This document shows, piece by piece, positions 54,375-63,509 of a stretch of 64,000 bases of DNA. The stretch covers positions 2,610,501 to 2,674,500 of the forward strand of contig NZ_CP075175.1 of assembly GCF_021223605.1 (NCBI RefSeq). Direction: 5' to 3'. Made by a program: the position numbers and the translations under genes. Below the pieces are notes generated by a model. It was not told where the DNA came from. It ran no database searches and saw only the letters and a list, made by a program, of their open reading frames with translations. Numbering within the stretch: the first letter of the stretch is position 1; the number at the start of each line of letters is the position of its first letter. This stretch comes from Paenibacillus sp. 481. Its GTDB lineage: Bacteria; Bacillota; Bacilli; Paenibacillales; Paenibacillaceae.

Positions 54375-55229
54375 TTAAAGCGCTGCCGACAACGACGCGG
54401 CATGTGCGCCATGCGCACGCAGTCGCCGCAAAGCTTCTTCGACAGCTTCTAACTGACCACTTGGCGCGTGATGCTCGACCGCCCAATAGCCGTCATAGCC
54501 TTGCTGGGCCAGCCCATGCAGCCTAGCTCCGGCGTTCTCTGCCTCCAGCGTACGCCAATCAATGTGCGTATGGCGTGCCCAACGCGCTACGTGCTCGTCG
54601 CCAGCGGCCATTTCGTCCTCCGTTGGTAACTGTGGCTTCCGTGATACGGAAGGCACCTTTGAAGCCCAACGGCCCATATGCAGCAATACGCCGTAGCTAG
54701 GGTGATCCACCGCTGTGCTAATGCGAGCGATAGCTTCCGGTTGAACGGAGAAGCCGGTGTGATTTTCAGGCCCGACCCAATAGCCGCCTTCTTGTCCACG
54801 GGCGGCATACTCACGGTAGCGCGCTGCAATGTATTCAAGCGCTTCCTCACTGAGGACACCGTCGCCATGCTGGACGGCATCAATACGCACCGATTGCGCA
54901 CCGATCAGCTCAGCTGCGCGCAAATACGTAAGCGCGTTCTGATGCAGCGCTTCACGAACTTCGGGGTCAGGGTCCCACACATGCGCCGTATCTACCGCGA
55001 GATTAACGACTGTCATCTCGCGCTCCTTGAGCGCATCTCTAATGCGAAACAGCGTAGCGTCGTCTGCCACTTGCCAGAGTGGACGCGAAATATTGGCGAA
55101 GTAAGCATTCCACAAGTCGAGCGCTTGTAAGTTAAAACGTTCATGGACCGTTTCAATGTAAGAAAAAATGTTCATTTTACCTTCTAATCGCAAATTATTA
55201 AACGAAAATGCACCAATGGAAAGCTTCAT
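54375..55229 (-). CDS. Sugar phosphate isomerase/epimerase-like TIM-barrel protein
   Basis: A 284-residue AP-endonuclease-2-like barrel. MKLSIGAFSFNNLRLEGKMN, LQALDLWNAYF, GGYWVGPENHTGF and the C-terminal GYDGYWAVEHHAPSG show the metal-binding Glu, His and Glu positions. Substrate is unknown; partnership with a Gfo/Idh/MocA enzyme suggests an inositol- or keto-sugar-type catabolic step. ATG 55229 has AAGGAGATG upstream at better spacing than the ATG four codons before. Confidence 0.78.
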   Translation of the reverse strand: MKLSIGAFSFNNLRLEGKMNIFSYIETVHERFNLQALDLWNAYFANISRPLWQVADDATLFRIRDALKEREMTVVNLAVDTAHVWDPDPEVREALHQNALTYLRAAELIGAQSVRIDAVQHGDGVLSEEALEYIAARYREYAARGQEGGYWVGPENHTGFSVQPEAIARISTAVDHPSYGVLLHMGRWASKVPSVSRKPQLPTEDEMAAGDEHVARWARHTHIDWRTLEAENAGARLHGLAQQGYDGYWAVEHHAPSGQLEAVEEALRRLRAHGAHAASLSAAL

Positions 55230-55426
55230 GAATTCATACATCTCCTTAGCCGCAGTAGGTTATGTGAAGTTAGCGTGTGCATGATGTAACAGAATAAGAA
55301 ACACATATAGTTGAGCGTAGCAGATATTGGTAATGGGGACAATATGATTTTGGCCCGAAAATGATATCGTTTTCAATTTGAGTGTGAGAGGTCGGGGGAA
55401 ACACGTGCCAAAAGGACAAAAAATGC

Positions 55427-55462
55427 AAAAAACCCCTACCTCTGCAATAAAGAGGTAGGGGT
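55427..55462 (-). terminator. Rho-independent terminator of the NlpC/P60 gene
   Basis: On the minus strand ACCCCTACCTCT (55451-55462) pairs with AGAGGTAGGGGT (55432-55443) and runs into TTTTTT. Confidence 0.9.
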
Positions 55463-55474
55463 CATCATTCATAA

Positions 55475-56374
55475 CTACATCACGCTTTTAGCGCCTACGT
55501 ATGTACGCTTAGACCAAGAAGAGGACAAGCTGGATACGACAACTTTACGCGCCTTACCGGATGAAGCATTAATATATTTGTTGTTGCCGACATAAATACC
55601 GACATGTGTAATCGACGAGCCTTTGCCGCCAGCTGCGAAAAAGACGAGGTCGCCTTGTTCAGGATTTTTCACAGGCGTACCTGCATATTTGTACATGTCA
55701 CGCGATGTGCGTGGCAGATTGATGCCATGCTTACTGAACGCATATTTAACAAAGCCAGAACAGTCAAATCCGCTCGGGGTAGTTCCACCCCACACATATT
55801 TAACGCCCAACTGGTCATATGCCGTGTCCAATACACGCTCTGCTTTGTTCTTCGTTACAGGTGGCTTAGTTGGATTCGGATCTTCTTCGGCAAAGCGCTG
55901 AATGCGCGGTACCGTATTTAAGTATTCTGGATTCCATTTGAAATCCAAGTCAAACTGTTCCATCAAGAAACGGAACGGAATATATGTATGATCATTATAA
56001 GACCAAGGTTCGTTACCCATGTCGACTTTAACGCCATTTACCGTTGCGAACGGCTTGTCCGACTCGAACGTAATCACAATCGTTTTTTCGCCGTTAGCGA
56101 TTTCGATTTGCGTTTGATCATCGCCAAGTGCTTTCCACTCGAACGAATAGTTCATTTTTTCTGCAAAAGCACGAATAGGAACGTACATCGTTTTATCTTC
56201 ATCAATGATTGGAATGATATCGTTAAAAGTTACAGGTGCTTGATTAATGTAAAGTGTTGCTTGCTTTTTTGCTTCGCTTGAGGCGTAAGCTTTCATCCCG
56301 AGCGCGCCATCTGCCAAAAGCATGCATCCGAAGACTGCACTGGCGATCAGCACAGCTTTAGCTGCCGTTTTCAT
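55475..56374 (-). CDS. Secreted NlpC/P60 peptidoglycan hydrolase with stalk domain
   Basis: A 299-residue exported protein. A signal peptide (about 1-31) is followed by a copper-amine-oxidase N-like stalk domain (TLYINQAPVTFNDI, MYVPIRAFAEKMNY, TYIPFRFLMEQFD). The C-terminal NlpC/P60 domain has the nucleophile Cys in GFDCSGFVKYAF and His in SITHVGIYVG. It would cleave stem-peptide bonds (gamma-D-Glu/meso-diaminopimelate) in the cell wall. ATG 56374 follows AGGAGGG. Ends in a strong terminator. Confidence 0.9.
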   Translation of the reverse strand: MKTAAKAVLIASAVFGCMLLADGALGMKAYASSEAKKQATLYINQAPVTFNDIIPIIDEDKTMYVPIRAFAEKMNYSFEWKALGDDQTQIEIANGEKTIVITFESDKPFATVNGVKVDMGNEPWSYNDHTYIPFRFLMEQFDLDFKWNPEYLNTVPRIQRFAEEDPNPTKPPVTKNKAERVLDTAYDQLGVKYVWGGTTPSGFDCSGFVKYAFSKHGINLPRTSRDMYKYAGTPVKNPEQGDLVFFAAGGKGSSITHVGIYVGNNKYINASSGKARKVVVSSLSSSWSKRTYVGAKSVM

Positions 56375-56426
56375 AGATTCCCTCCTAGAAGTAAAATGTG
56401 TAAGTTAATGTCGAAACTCGACAAAA

Positions 56427-56466
56427 CCAGACTACCATATGTTTATAAAAGATGGCAATAGTCTGG
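56427..56466. other. Hairpin in the NlpC/P60 leader
   Basis: CCAGACTA (56427-56434) pairs with TAGTCTGG (56459-56466). I looked for a c-di-AMP (ydaO) riboswitch, common before such genes, and could not recognise one. The region 56467-57013 is AT-rich and I see no gene in it. Confidence 0.4.
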
Positions 56467-57013
56467 GAGAATCAGAAGTGACAAAAATGTAACTATTTCA
56501 TCTAGGACTTGTCCAGCGCGGAATGGCGCGATTTTTATAACACAAATCATGTTATGGAAATGTAAGGGGATATTTGATCTCGTATTTAAACTTTACTTAT
56601 TATGGTTATTTAATTTAGGCAAACCGTTGTGCGGCATGATTTTTTTAAAGGTGTAAAATTTAAACAAATGATTCTGTATATTAATTGGTAGGATGAAAAT
56701 GATTGAAAAGTCAGAGCGAGGATACAAAGCGAGCGCGGCGTAAAAATCGGGATTAATACCAGATGCTAAATTAGGACTATATAACTAAATTTCGTCAATT
56801 TGTTACAGATTACGATATGGCGAGGTCATGTAGTCATTACATGGGATGGTAGATGCTCTGCTATGGTCTTGATCGCTGACCTCAACATTAGTCCATATTT
56901 TATAGTTTCTTTAGGTTCCTTCAATAATTATCCTATATACTAACATATATTAAATCGCTTTAACATTTGGATGGTCACGGGCCTATTTAGGCGTCATGGC
57001 AAAAAGCTGAGGC

Positions 57014-57053
57014 AACAAGCTGCTTCCAGTATACATTTGGGAACAGCTTGTTT
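57014..57053. terminator. Hairpin downstream of the erythromycin-esterase-like gene
   Basis: AACAAGCTG (57014-57022) pairs with CAGCTTGTT (57044-57052), extended by TTCC/GGGA. A similar hairpin (AATAAGCTGT/ACAGCTTATT) follows the gene ending at 61172. Confidence 0.5.
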
Positions 57054-57096
57054 AACCTTCGTCAGGAGGCAGATTGTTGATGTTCTACGAATGACA

Positions 57097-58419
57097 TCAT
57101 TTATTCAATTGAGATGGAGTAACCTTTTGAACATGAATGAGAATGTCAAACGTCTTGCCGAGCGGAATATCGTGTGTTAACGGGATATGAGGGGCTACAG
57201 TAGCTACTCCGAGAAGCAAAGGACGTTTTTCATTTAACCAACTTTTTGTTGAGCCACTAGCTCTACGTAAATCGATAACATACTGACCGTGCTTTATTTT
57301 TCCGAGTGCGTAGTTAAAGCTCTTAGGGTTATCGGAACGAGCGGTTCCGTGCATCCCTAATTTTCCAATACTATTATTAGCATTATATTTGCCTGAATGT
57401 ACGGATGTTCCGATAGTTACATAGTTGTCGCCATAGTGTTTAGCCAAGTGTTGTCCAGCTATTTCAGGGTATACAAAAGGAATCATGTTTGTTTTGGAAA
57501 TGTGCCCATTATGAGCCCATACGATCGTTTTTCCGAAATTCTCTTGCACCCATTTTACGTTTTCATACATAGCCACATCATGTTTGAAGAAGAAATCAGG
57601 TGTGTTCTCTGCTGCTCCGGTTGTAGTAAGTTGGCTGAGGATACGAGCGCTTTGCAGTACCCATGCATATTGTTCGTTTTGTTTGTCACCCTCAGTCTGG
57701 CTTTTTTCAAGTGTCTTCACAATATGATGGGCAATAGCTACATACTTTTTCTTATCTGCCTTAGGTAATACCATGAAAGGTTCAATCCTTTTTGTCGCAT
57801 TTATAAGCTCTTTCAATTTATGGTTTAGTTCAGGAAGTAGATTTGGTTTGTGTTGTTTTACATAGTTTATGATCTTGTCGTATATGTTTTTGTGTGCACT
57901 TTGGTTATCCATTCCGATCACACGTACTTTCTTGGTGTGTGCAGGGTCAGCGTTATAGTTACGAATCCAATGAAACATATCGGTCATTTCCTTGGTGTTG
58001 AACATAGGAGTCAGATAATGACTTGGATTTCCTTCACCGGTAAGGACGTAATGATCAAGCTTCAAAGTCGTTTCCCAGTCTAGCTCTAATACGAGATTGG
58101 TAAAGCCCATTTCCGTAATCATAAACTGGACAACACGGTGTTTCATCGTAAAAATTTCGTGCATGCCATGACTAGCTTCACCTATACCTACAACGGAGGC
58201 AGAACCGATCGTGTTGCGAAGGGGTTCTAAATCTTGAAGTGGAGAACTAGGATTTGACGAGTCTAATGGTATAGCATTGCGCTCGAGCCATTGGATATGC
58301 GGTTGGGTAGATATCGCCTTGGTGTCCGAGATTGTGGATGGGGACTTCACGGTGGAATAGCCCGACAGGGTCAAACTGAGCATGGAAACAAGCAACAACT
58401 TAAACATGTTCTTTTTCAT
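57097..58419 (-). CDS. Erythromycin esterase-like exported protein
   Basis: A 440-residue protein of the erythromycin esterase (EreA/EreB/SucC) superfamily. GIGEASHGMHEIF near 80, LELDWETTLKLDHYV, VIGMDNQS and IVWAHNGHISK near 300 are the active-site blocks (Glu, His, His). A signal peptide is present; the spot where a lipobox Cys is expected reads LSGYST. Relatives range from macrolide esterases to enzymes with unknown esters, so resistance is not established. Divergent from the kinase-regulator fusion gene. Confidence 0.85.
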   Translation of the reverse strand: MKKNMFKLLLVSMLSLTLSGYSTVKSPSTISDTKAISTQPHIQWLERNAIPLDSSNPSSPLQDLEPLRNTIGSASVVGIGEASHGMHEIFTMKHRVVQFMITEMGFTNLVLELDWETTLKLDHYVLTGEGNPSHYLTPMFNTKEMTDMFHWIRNYNADPAHTKKVRVIGMDNQSAHKNIYDKIINYVKQHKPNLLPELNHKLKELINATKRIEPFMVLPKADKKKYVAIAHHIVKTLEKSQTEGDKQNEQYAWVLQSARILSQLTTTGAAENTPDFFFKHDVAMYENVKWVQENFGKTIVWAHNGHISKTNMIPFVYPEIAGQHLAKHYGDNYVTIGTSVHSGKYNANNSIGKLGMHGTARSDNPKSFNYALGKIKHGQYVIDLRRASGSTKSWLNEKRPLLLGVATVAPHIPLTHDIPLGKTFDILIHVQKVTPSQLNK

Positions 58420-58614
58420 GGTATTGCCTCCCTAGAATGGTTTGGGCCGTTAGATGAGTGGTGAACAGCCATCCAAAGTATCACAAAGAAGCAGTCATAC
58501 CGCCAAGTGACGGTTTGTCATATTCGTTTATAGTTCTTTTTTAACGCTTAGTACGTCTGCATACATCTTCATATGAGGATGAAATTGTGAGATAGATGAG
58601 GAGAAGATAGCTAT

Positions 58615-60417
58615 ATGGAAATAAAGAAATGGTATTGGTACGATTGGATGATATCTATCATCAGAACGTTGTGGCTGTTGAATATCGTAATAGTGGCATT
58701 CATTAACCCACAATATTTCAATGCGCCGATATGGTTCGTTCTTCTACTGGCCTTTTTGGTCTACAGTATTCCTGTATTTATACAACAATTCAGTAATAAA
58801 TGGTTTTTGGTTGTGGAGATCGCGATGGCAGGCGCCTTTCATCTCTATCTCACGTATGCATTGCCTGAAAATAGCTGGCAAATCGCCATCTTTATCTTTT
58901 TGATTGGGTATGCCAGCAATCGGGAATCTTTTTGGTGGTCTTTACTGTCATGTGCAGCCATTGTGCTACCTATTATGGGATGGATTCGCAGCGAGTCACT
59001 CCTTGAAGCTTTGCTAGCTATGCCGTTCAATGGAACGCTCTACTTTATGTTCGGGTATGCGATCCAAACGCTTGTGCTTAACTATAAGCAGAGCCTAGTT
59101 ATCAAAGAGCAGAAGCGTGTATTGGAGCAGCATCTTCTCCAAATTGAAGAGCTCACTTTAAAGGAAGAACGAAATCGCTTATCCCATGAACTGCATGACA
59201 CGATTGGGCATACGCTCACTTCGCTTGTTGTTGGTATGGAGTCATTGCGACCCTCTTTAACCGACTCACAATCCGAGCGAATTGCCATTCTTACAGGTAT
59301 CGCACGCAATGGATTGGACGATATCCGTAAGCATTTGCACGAACTAGCTCCAACCCCGCTCAAGGAGTCGTTGGGCGATTCCTTACAGCAGTTAATGGAT
59401 GAGTTTTCCCAATCCACAGGTATCACCATCCATTTCAAGCGCTTTGGAACTGAAGTGCCGATCACGAATCAAATGAGTTTCTGCTTATATAGATGCATGC
59501 AAGAATCCCTTACCAACGCAGCCCGCCATGGCCAGGCAACGATCATAAACGTCCAACTATACTTTGATCCGGAACAGTTGCGGCTGCAAATAGAAGACAA
59601 TGGCGTAGGAATGGAAGACGTTCGGCATGGATTTGGATTGACAGGGATTAAGGACCGTCTCGCCCAGTGGCGCGGTTCGCTCATGGTACATTCCACACTG
59701 CATGAAGGAACAGTGGTCATTTGCACATTGCCAGTAGCCGAAGAGGAAGCGGTGGAGCACCGCATTCGCTTGCTGCTGGTTGATGACCAGCCAATCATTA
59801 CGGAAAGCTTGCAGCATATTCTTGAACAACGAGCTGGTGTTAGCGTGATTGCAACGGCCCAAGACGGGCAGAGCGCGCTTGAGCAATGTGCCACGCACGA
59901 GCCTGATATCGTCCTTATGGATGTGCAAATGACGGGAATGAATGGAATAGATGCCTTGCAAGCGATGAAGCAGCGTTGGCCAGATATGAAGATCGTCCTC
60001 ATGACGACGTTCGAAGACGCTGTACAAGCTGCCACGGCTCTTGAAGGAGGGGCGGACGGATATATGCTTAAGTCCATCCAACCCCAAGAGATGATCAGTG
60101 CGCTTAAACTCATCTATACTGGTGGGACATGGATCGATCAGTCGATCTCCCCAACGATATTTGCGCATTTGAAGCAGCAACGTGAGCAATCCGAGAAGTC
60201 TATTTCTGCACCGACGGAGCTTCCTTACGGAATTACGAAGCGGGAACAGGAGATCCTTCGGTATTTGTCGGAAGGATTACGGTACAAATCCATTGCAGCA
60301 AGACTGTTCTTATCCGAAGGAACGGTCCGCAATTACTGCTCCACGCTTTATTCTAAGCTAGGTGTAAGCAATCGCGAGGCGGCTGTCGATGCTGCTCGAA
60401 GTGAAGGAATGCTGTAG
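58615..60417 (+). CDS. Single-polypeptide histidine kinase-response regulator fusion (DesK/LiaS-type kinase + NarL-type regulator)
   Basis: A 600-residue fusion. About six membrane helices occupy residues 10-155. HisKA_3 follows with phosphoacceptor His194 in LSHELHDTIGHTL, then an HATPase domain (CLYRCMQESLTNAARHG, IEDNGVGM, GFGLTGI) to about 378. A NarL-type receiver starts IRLLLVDDQP with Asp436 in IVLMDVQMTG, and the LuxR-type HTH is ITKREQEILRYLSEGL with SEGTVRNYCSTLYSKLG. Normally these are two genes. Here the DNA-binding domain is tethered to the membrane unless cleaved. ATG follows GAGGAGAAG. A Sensor-domain gene lies downstream. Confidence 0.9.
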   Translation: MEIKKWYWYDWMISIIRTLWLLNIVIVAFINPQYFNAPIWFVLLLAFLVYSIPVFIQQFSNKWFLVVEIAMAGAFHLYLTYALPENSWQIAIFIFLIGYASNRESFWWSLLSCAAIVLPIMGWIRSESLLEALLAMPFNGTLYFMFGYAIQTLVLNYKQSLVIKEQKRVLEQHLLQIEELTLKEERNRLSHELHDTIGHTLTSLVVGMESLRPSLTDSQSERIAILTGIARNGLDDIRKHLHELAPTPLKESLGDSLQQLMDEFSQSTGITIHFKRFGTEVPITNQMSFCLYRCMQESLTNAARHGQATIINVQLYFDPEQLRLQIEDNGVGMEDVRHGFGLTGIKDRLAQWRGSLMVHSTLHEGTVVICTLPVAEEEAVEHRIRLLLVDDQPIITESLQHILEQRAGVSVIATAQDGQSALEQCATHEPDIVLMDVQMTGMNGIDALQAMKQRWPDMKIVLMTTFEDAVQAATALEGGADGYMLKSIQPQEMISALKLIYTGGTWIDQSISPTIFAHLKQQREQSEKSISAPTELPYGITKREQEILRYLSEGLRYKSIAARLFLSEGTVRNYCSTLYSKLGVSNREAAVDAARSEGML

Positions 60418-60578
60418 TATCAAGCTATTTCGCTATCATTTTACAACATAACAGGATTGAATGATGTCATATGACATTTCGTCACTTACCAATGTGGCAT
60501 GTCTCCTTATATGGTTGATGTATCGGCTTGCAGGTCTGCGCTGCAACGCCAATATGATAATCGGGGGAGATATGAACC

Positions 60579-61172
60579 ATGAGTAAATTAATAATTGAAG
60601 CGTTCAAACATTTCGCATTTCTAATGTACACATTTGCAAGCGGCTTACTGTATTTCATTTTTTTCAGCGTGGGTATTACATTTGGTGCTGGTCTATCCAT
60701 TACACTGATCGGATTGCCGATATTGGCTCAAGTTCTTAAGCTAGCCCCCAAGTTCGCCAATTGGGACATGATGATGAAGCGCAAAGTGTTAGGCAGTTTA
60801 TTAGCTGAAGAGACGCCAGAACATGTGTCACACGACAATCGTTCTAGCCATGGGCATGCGGAAGAAAGCATCAAGGATGTGATTACGAGTGAAAAGTATT
60901 GGCGAATTGCTGGACTGTTGATGTTCAAGTTATTCATTGGGCTGGGGAGCTTGCTTGCAGGGGTGATCCTGTTTATCGCACCATTGATGTTGTTTGTGAC
61001 ACCTTTTGTGTACAAGTTTATCGAAATTAACGTGTTAACCATTAAAGTAGATACGTTTATTTTGGCTCTCCTTGTTAGCATCTTTGCTTGTATTTGGTTC
61101 GGAGTAAGTTTTTTAACGAGTCGCAAAATTACCCAAAACATTGCTAGATACACAAATAAAATGGCTGTATAG
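60579..61172 (+). CDS. Putative Sensor-domain membrane protein
   Basis: A 197-residue protein with four helices in two pairs. YTFASGLLYFIFFSVGITFGAGLSITLIGLPIL is typical of the putative sensor domain often fused to, or encoded with, HisKA_3 kinases. A His-rich segment (SHDNRSSHGHAEES) links the two halves. It lies 161 bp after the kinase-regulator fusion, so it is likely an accessory sensor or a regulated target. ATG 60579 has GGGGGAG upstream. Confidence 0.75.
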   Translation: MSKLIIEAFKHFAFLMYTFASGLLYFIFFSVGITFGAGLSITLIGLPILAQVLKLAPKFANWDMMMKRKVLGSLLAEETPEHVSHDNRSSHGHAEESIKDVITSEKYWRIAGLLMFKLFIGLGSLLAGVILFIAPLMLFVTPFVYKFIEINVLTIKVDTFILALLVSIFACIWFGVSFLTSRKITQNIARYTNKMAV

Positions 61173-61235
61173 ATCATCTATATTTATCCGCAATCACTCA
61201 TAAGAAAAGTGGAAAGATGGAACAAGGCCCTCGGC

Positions 61236-61275
61236 AATAAGCTGTTTCTGGTGTTCAACCGGAGACAGCTTATTT
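61236..61275 (+). terminator. Terminator-like hairpin after the Sensor-domain gene
   Basis: AATAAGCTGT (61236-61245) pairs with ACAGCTTATT (61265-61274), followed by TT. Confidence 0.6.
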
Positions 61276-61447
61276 TCGTTGTAGCCACGCACAATCTGGT
61301 CTGCAAATGAGGAATTAAGGAAACTATACAAGGGAGGGGGAATCTATAAAAATATTAATTTTTTCCCAGTCGATCACATTGTAATATACTAGGAGGCATG
61401 CTATCTTTTCTTCGTAGTCTAAATATGTTCTATGGGGAGGATTTACG

Positions 61448-62101
61448 ATGAAAAAAGGTTTGGTAGCTTTAACATTAGTAGGTTTAATGGTTGGTTCGGT
61501 ATCTTCTTTTGCCTCTGCAAATAGCGGATATAGCTGGCCAGTACCTGACTCCAAGCGGATTACACAAAAGTATGGCGGGGCGCATAAGGGCATTGATATT
61601 GGTGGAAAAAGAGCAGGCGTTGCCGGCGATAATGTGGTGTCCTTCTACAGTGGAAGTGTAGCGCGTGCAGGCTGGTCAACTAGCTACGGTTGGGTTGTCT
61701 ACGTTCATCACAAGATTGGCAGCAAAAATATTCAATCCCGATACGCACATTTGCATCTATCCCCTGTTGTATCTGTCGGTCAAGCGGTTAGCAGCGGTAC
61801 AAAGTTAGGCATCATGGGTAACACAGGACAATCACAAGGTGTCCATTTACATTTCGAAACAAGAACATGCAGTGGTGCATGTAAGACAGACAATTCTTCG
61901 ACTCCATTTGATCCACTCGCTAACTACTTCCCAGGCTACAAAATCGCCGCATCCGCGTCCAACATTCTAGAGGCAGACGGACATTCCGCTCATCACCATG
62001 ACCATTCCGAAGTAGCAGAAGAAGAAGTGTTCTATAGCATGGAAGAGATTAATAAGATGACTTCTGAGGAACGTGCAGCAAAAGGAATCCCAGTGAAATA
62101 A
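61448..62101 (+). CDS. Secreted M23 family metallopeptidase (LytM-like)
   Basis: A 217-residue exported protein with a signal peptide (about 1-25). The catalytic domain has the zinc ligands in GGAHKGIDIGG (His, Asp) and GVHLHFETRT (HxH). It would cut cross-bridge or stem peptides of peptidoglycan. Two Cys in CSGACK may form a disulfide. The C-terminal tail has a His-rich patch (HSAHHHDHSE) and acidic residues. ATG 61448 follows GGGGAGGA; a strong hairpin ends the gene. Confidence 0.88.
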   Translation: MKKGLVALTLVGLMVGSVSSFASANSGYSWPVPDSKRITQKYGGAHKGIDIGGKRAGVAGDNVVSFYSGSVARAGWSTSYGWVVYVHHKIGSKNIQSRYAHLHLSPVVSVGQAVSSGTKLGIMGNTGQSQGVHLHFETRTCSGACKTDNSSTPFDPLANYFPGYKIAASASNILEADGHSAHHHDHSEVAEEEVFYSMEEINKMTSEERAAKGIPVK

Positions 62102-62121
62102 TGTTGTAACCCTAAATAGAG

Positions 62122-62160
62122 CAGGCTAGCTGAGCCACATACGCTCAGCTAGCCTGTTTG
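62122..62160 (+). terminator. Rho-independent terminator of the M23 gene
   Basis: CAGGCTAGCTGAGC (62122-62135) pairs perfectly with GCTCAGCTAGCCTG (62143-62156), followed by TTTGTTT. Confidence 0.85.
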
Positions 62161-62213
62161 TTTAATGAATGTCGACTAGCTTCACTTCGCATACTAGGCT
62201 TCGCTTACTAAGC

Positions 62214-63305
62214 CTATACGCCGATTACCGTCAATTCCTTCGGATAAGTCGTCAATACGTTGACGCCATCCTCAGTCACTACGACGTCATCTTCGATACG
62301 GACACCGCCGCGGCCTGGCACGTAAATGCCTGGCTCAATCGTAAACGCCATACCTGGCTGCAACAATTCTTCCGCTTGCCCATGCACCGACGGATACTCA
62401 TGGACATCGATACCTAGTCCATGTCCAAGGCGATGAGTAAAGTATTGCCCATAGCCTTTATCCGTGATCACGTCACGCGCTGTGCGATCGAGCGAGCCGA
62501 ACGTTACACCTGGCTTAACCGCTTCAATGGCACGCATATTCGCTTCCAGCACAGTGTTGTAAATCGTCTTCAACTCGTCGTCAATCTCACCGACGGCAAA
62601 AGTACGCGTAATGTCAGACGCGTAGCCATTCACATATACGCCAAGATCGAACAACAGCAACTCGCCTGCTTGAATCTTGCGCGTACCCGGCGAGCCGTGT
62701 GGCAGAGCCGACTTCTCACCTGCGAGCACCATCGTGCTGAAGGAAGGACCAGAAGCGCCAAGTTTCTTCATCTGGTATTCCAACTCAGCGACGATTTCTA
62801 CTTCCGTCACGCCGATCTTCACACGGCTGACACCTTCACGTAGCACCGCTTCCACGACACGCACCGCTTCAGCCATAAGCTCGACTTCCGCAGCGGTCTT
62901 AATGAGACGCATTTCACGCAACGTTGGCCCGATATCCATATAGCGTTTGGCTTGTACCGCCTCGTGCAGCGCTTCGTAGCGCTGGACAGACATATGCTCT
63001 TTTTCAATCGCGATCACTTCTAAACCAGCTGGCAAATGCTGCTTCAGGATGTGATACGGATTATCCGTATCGGTATGTGTGGCAATACGTTGTACAGACG
63101 ATACAGATGCAGCTTTGTCTGCATCCAGTACAGGTACAATAAGTACAGGCTCTTGTCCTTTGCACATGACAATACCTAAGAAGCGTTCATGCGGATCACA
63201 AGCAAATCCAGTTAAATAGTATACATGCGTTGGATCTGTAATGAGTAGTGCGTCCAATTGCTGTTCTTCCATAGTAGCCAGCAACTGGTTCCATTTTTTA
63301 TCCAC
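62214..63305 (-). CDS. M24 family aminopeptidase (Xaa-Pro dipeptidase/aminopeptidase-like)
   Basis: A 363-residue cytoplasmic peptidase. The N-terminal creatinase-like domain (1-125) is followed by the pita-bread domain with metal ligands in LLLFDLGVYVNGYASDITRTF (two Asp), HRLGHGLGIDVHE (His), FTIEPGIYV (Glu) and VRIEDDVVV (Glu). It removes N-terminal residues next to proline or cleaves Xaa-Pro dipeptides; relatives include Bacillus YqhT and YpdF-type enzymes. ATG at 63305. Confidence 0.9.
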   Translation of the reverse strand: MDKKWNQLLATMEEQQLDALLITDPTHVYYLTGFACDPHERFLGIVMCKGQEPVLIVPVLDADKAASVSSVQRIATHTDTDNPYHILKQHLPAGLEVIAIEKEHMSVQRYEALHEAVQAKRYMDIGPTLREMRLIKTAAEVELMAEAVRVVEAVLREGVSRVKIGVTEVEIVAELEYQMKKLGASGPSFSTMVLAGEKSALPHGSPGTRKIQAGELLLFDLGVYVNGYASDITRTFAVGEIDDELKTIYNTVLEANMRAIEAVKPGVTFGSLDRTARDVITDKGYGQYFTHRLGHGLGIDVHEYPSVHGQAEELLQPGMAFTIEPGIYVPGRGGVRIEDDVVVTEDGVNVLTTYPKELTVIGV

Positions 63306-63509
63306 GGGCAGTCATTCCTTTCGTTAACACAATCAATCGTATATCTCGAAGATAACACGTACCTGCTTGAAATGGAATCGCCTTAAACATATATCCTATA
63401 TTTGCCCGCGCAAATGAAGTGAACGTAGAGGCGCATACATGTGCGATGAAAGGTTACCGATGAAAAGTTGTTGGCGAAAATTTGCCGATTAAAAGTTGCT
63501 GACGAAACA

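Noticed and set aside
56375..57096. c-di-AMP (ydaO) riboswitch upstream of the NlpC/P60 gene
   Set aside because: Such genes often have one, but I could not find its conserved segments on the minus strand here.
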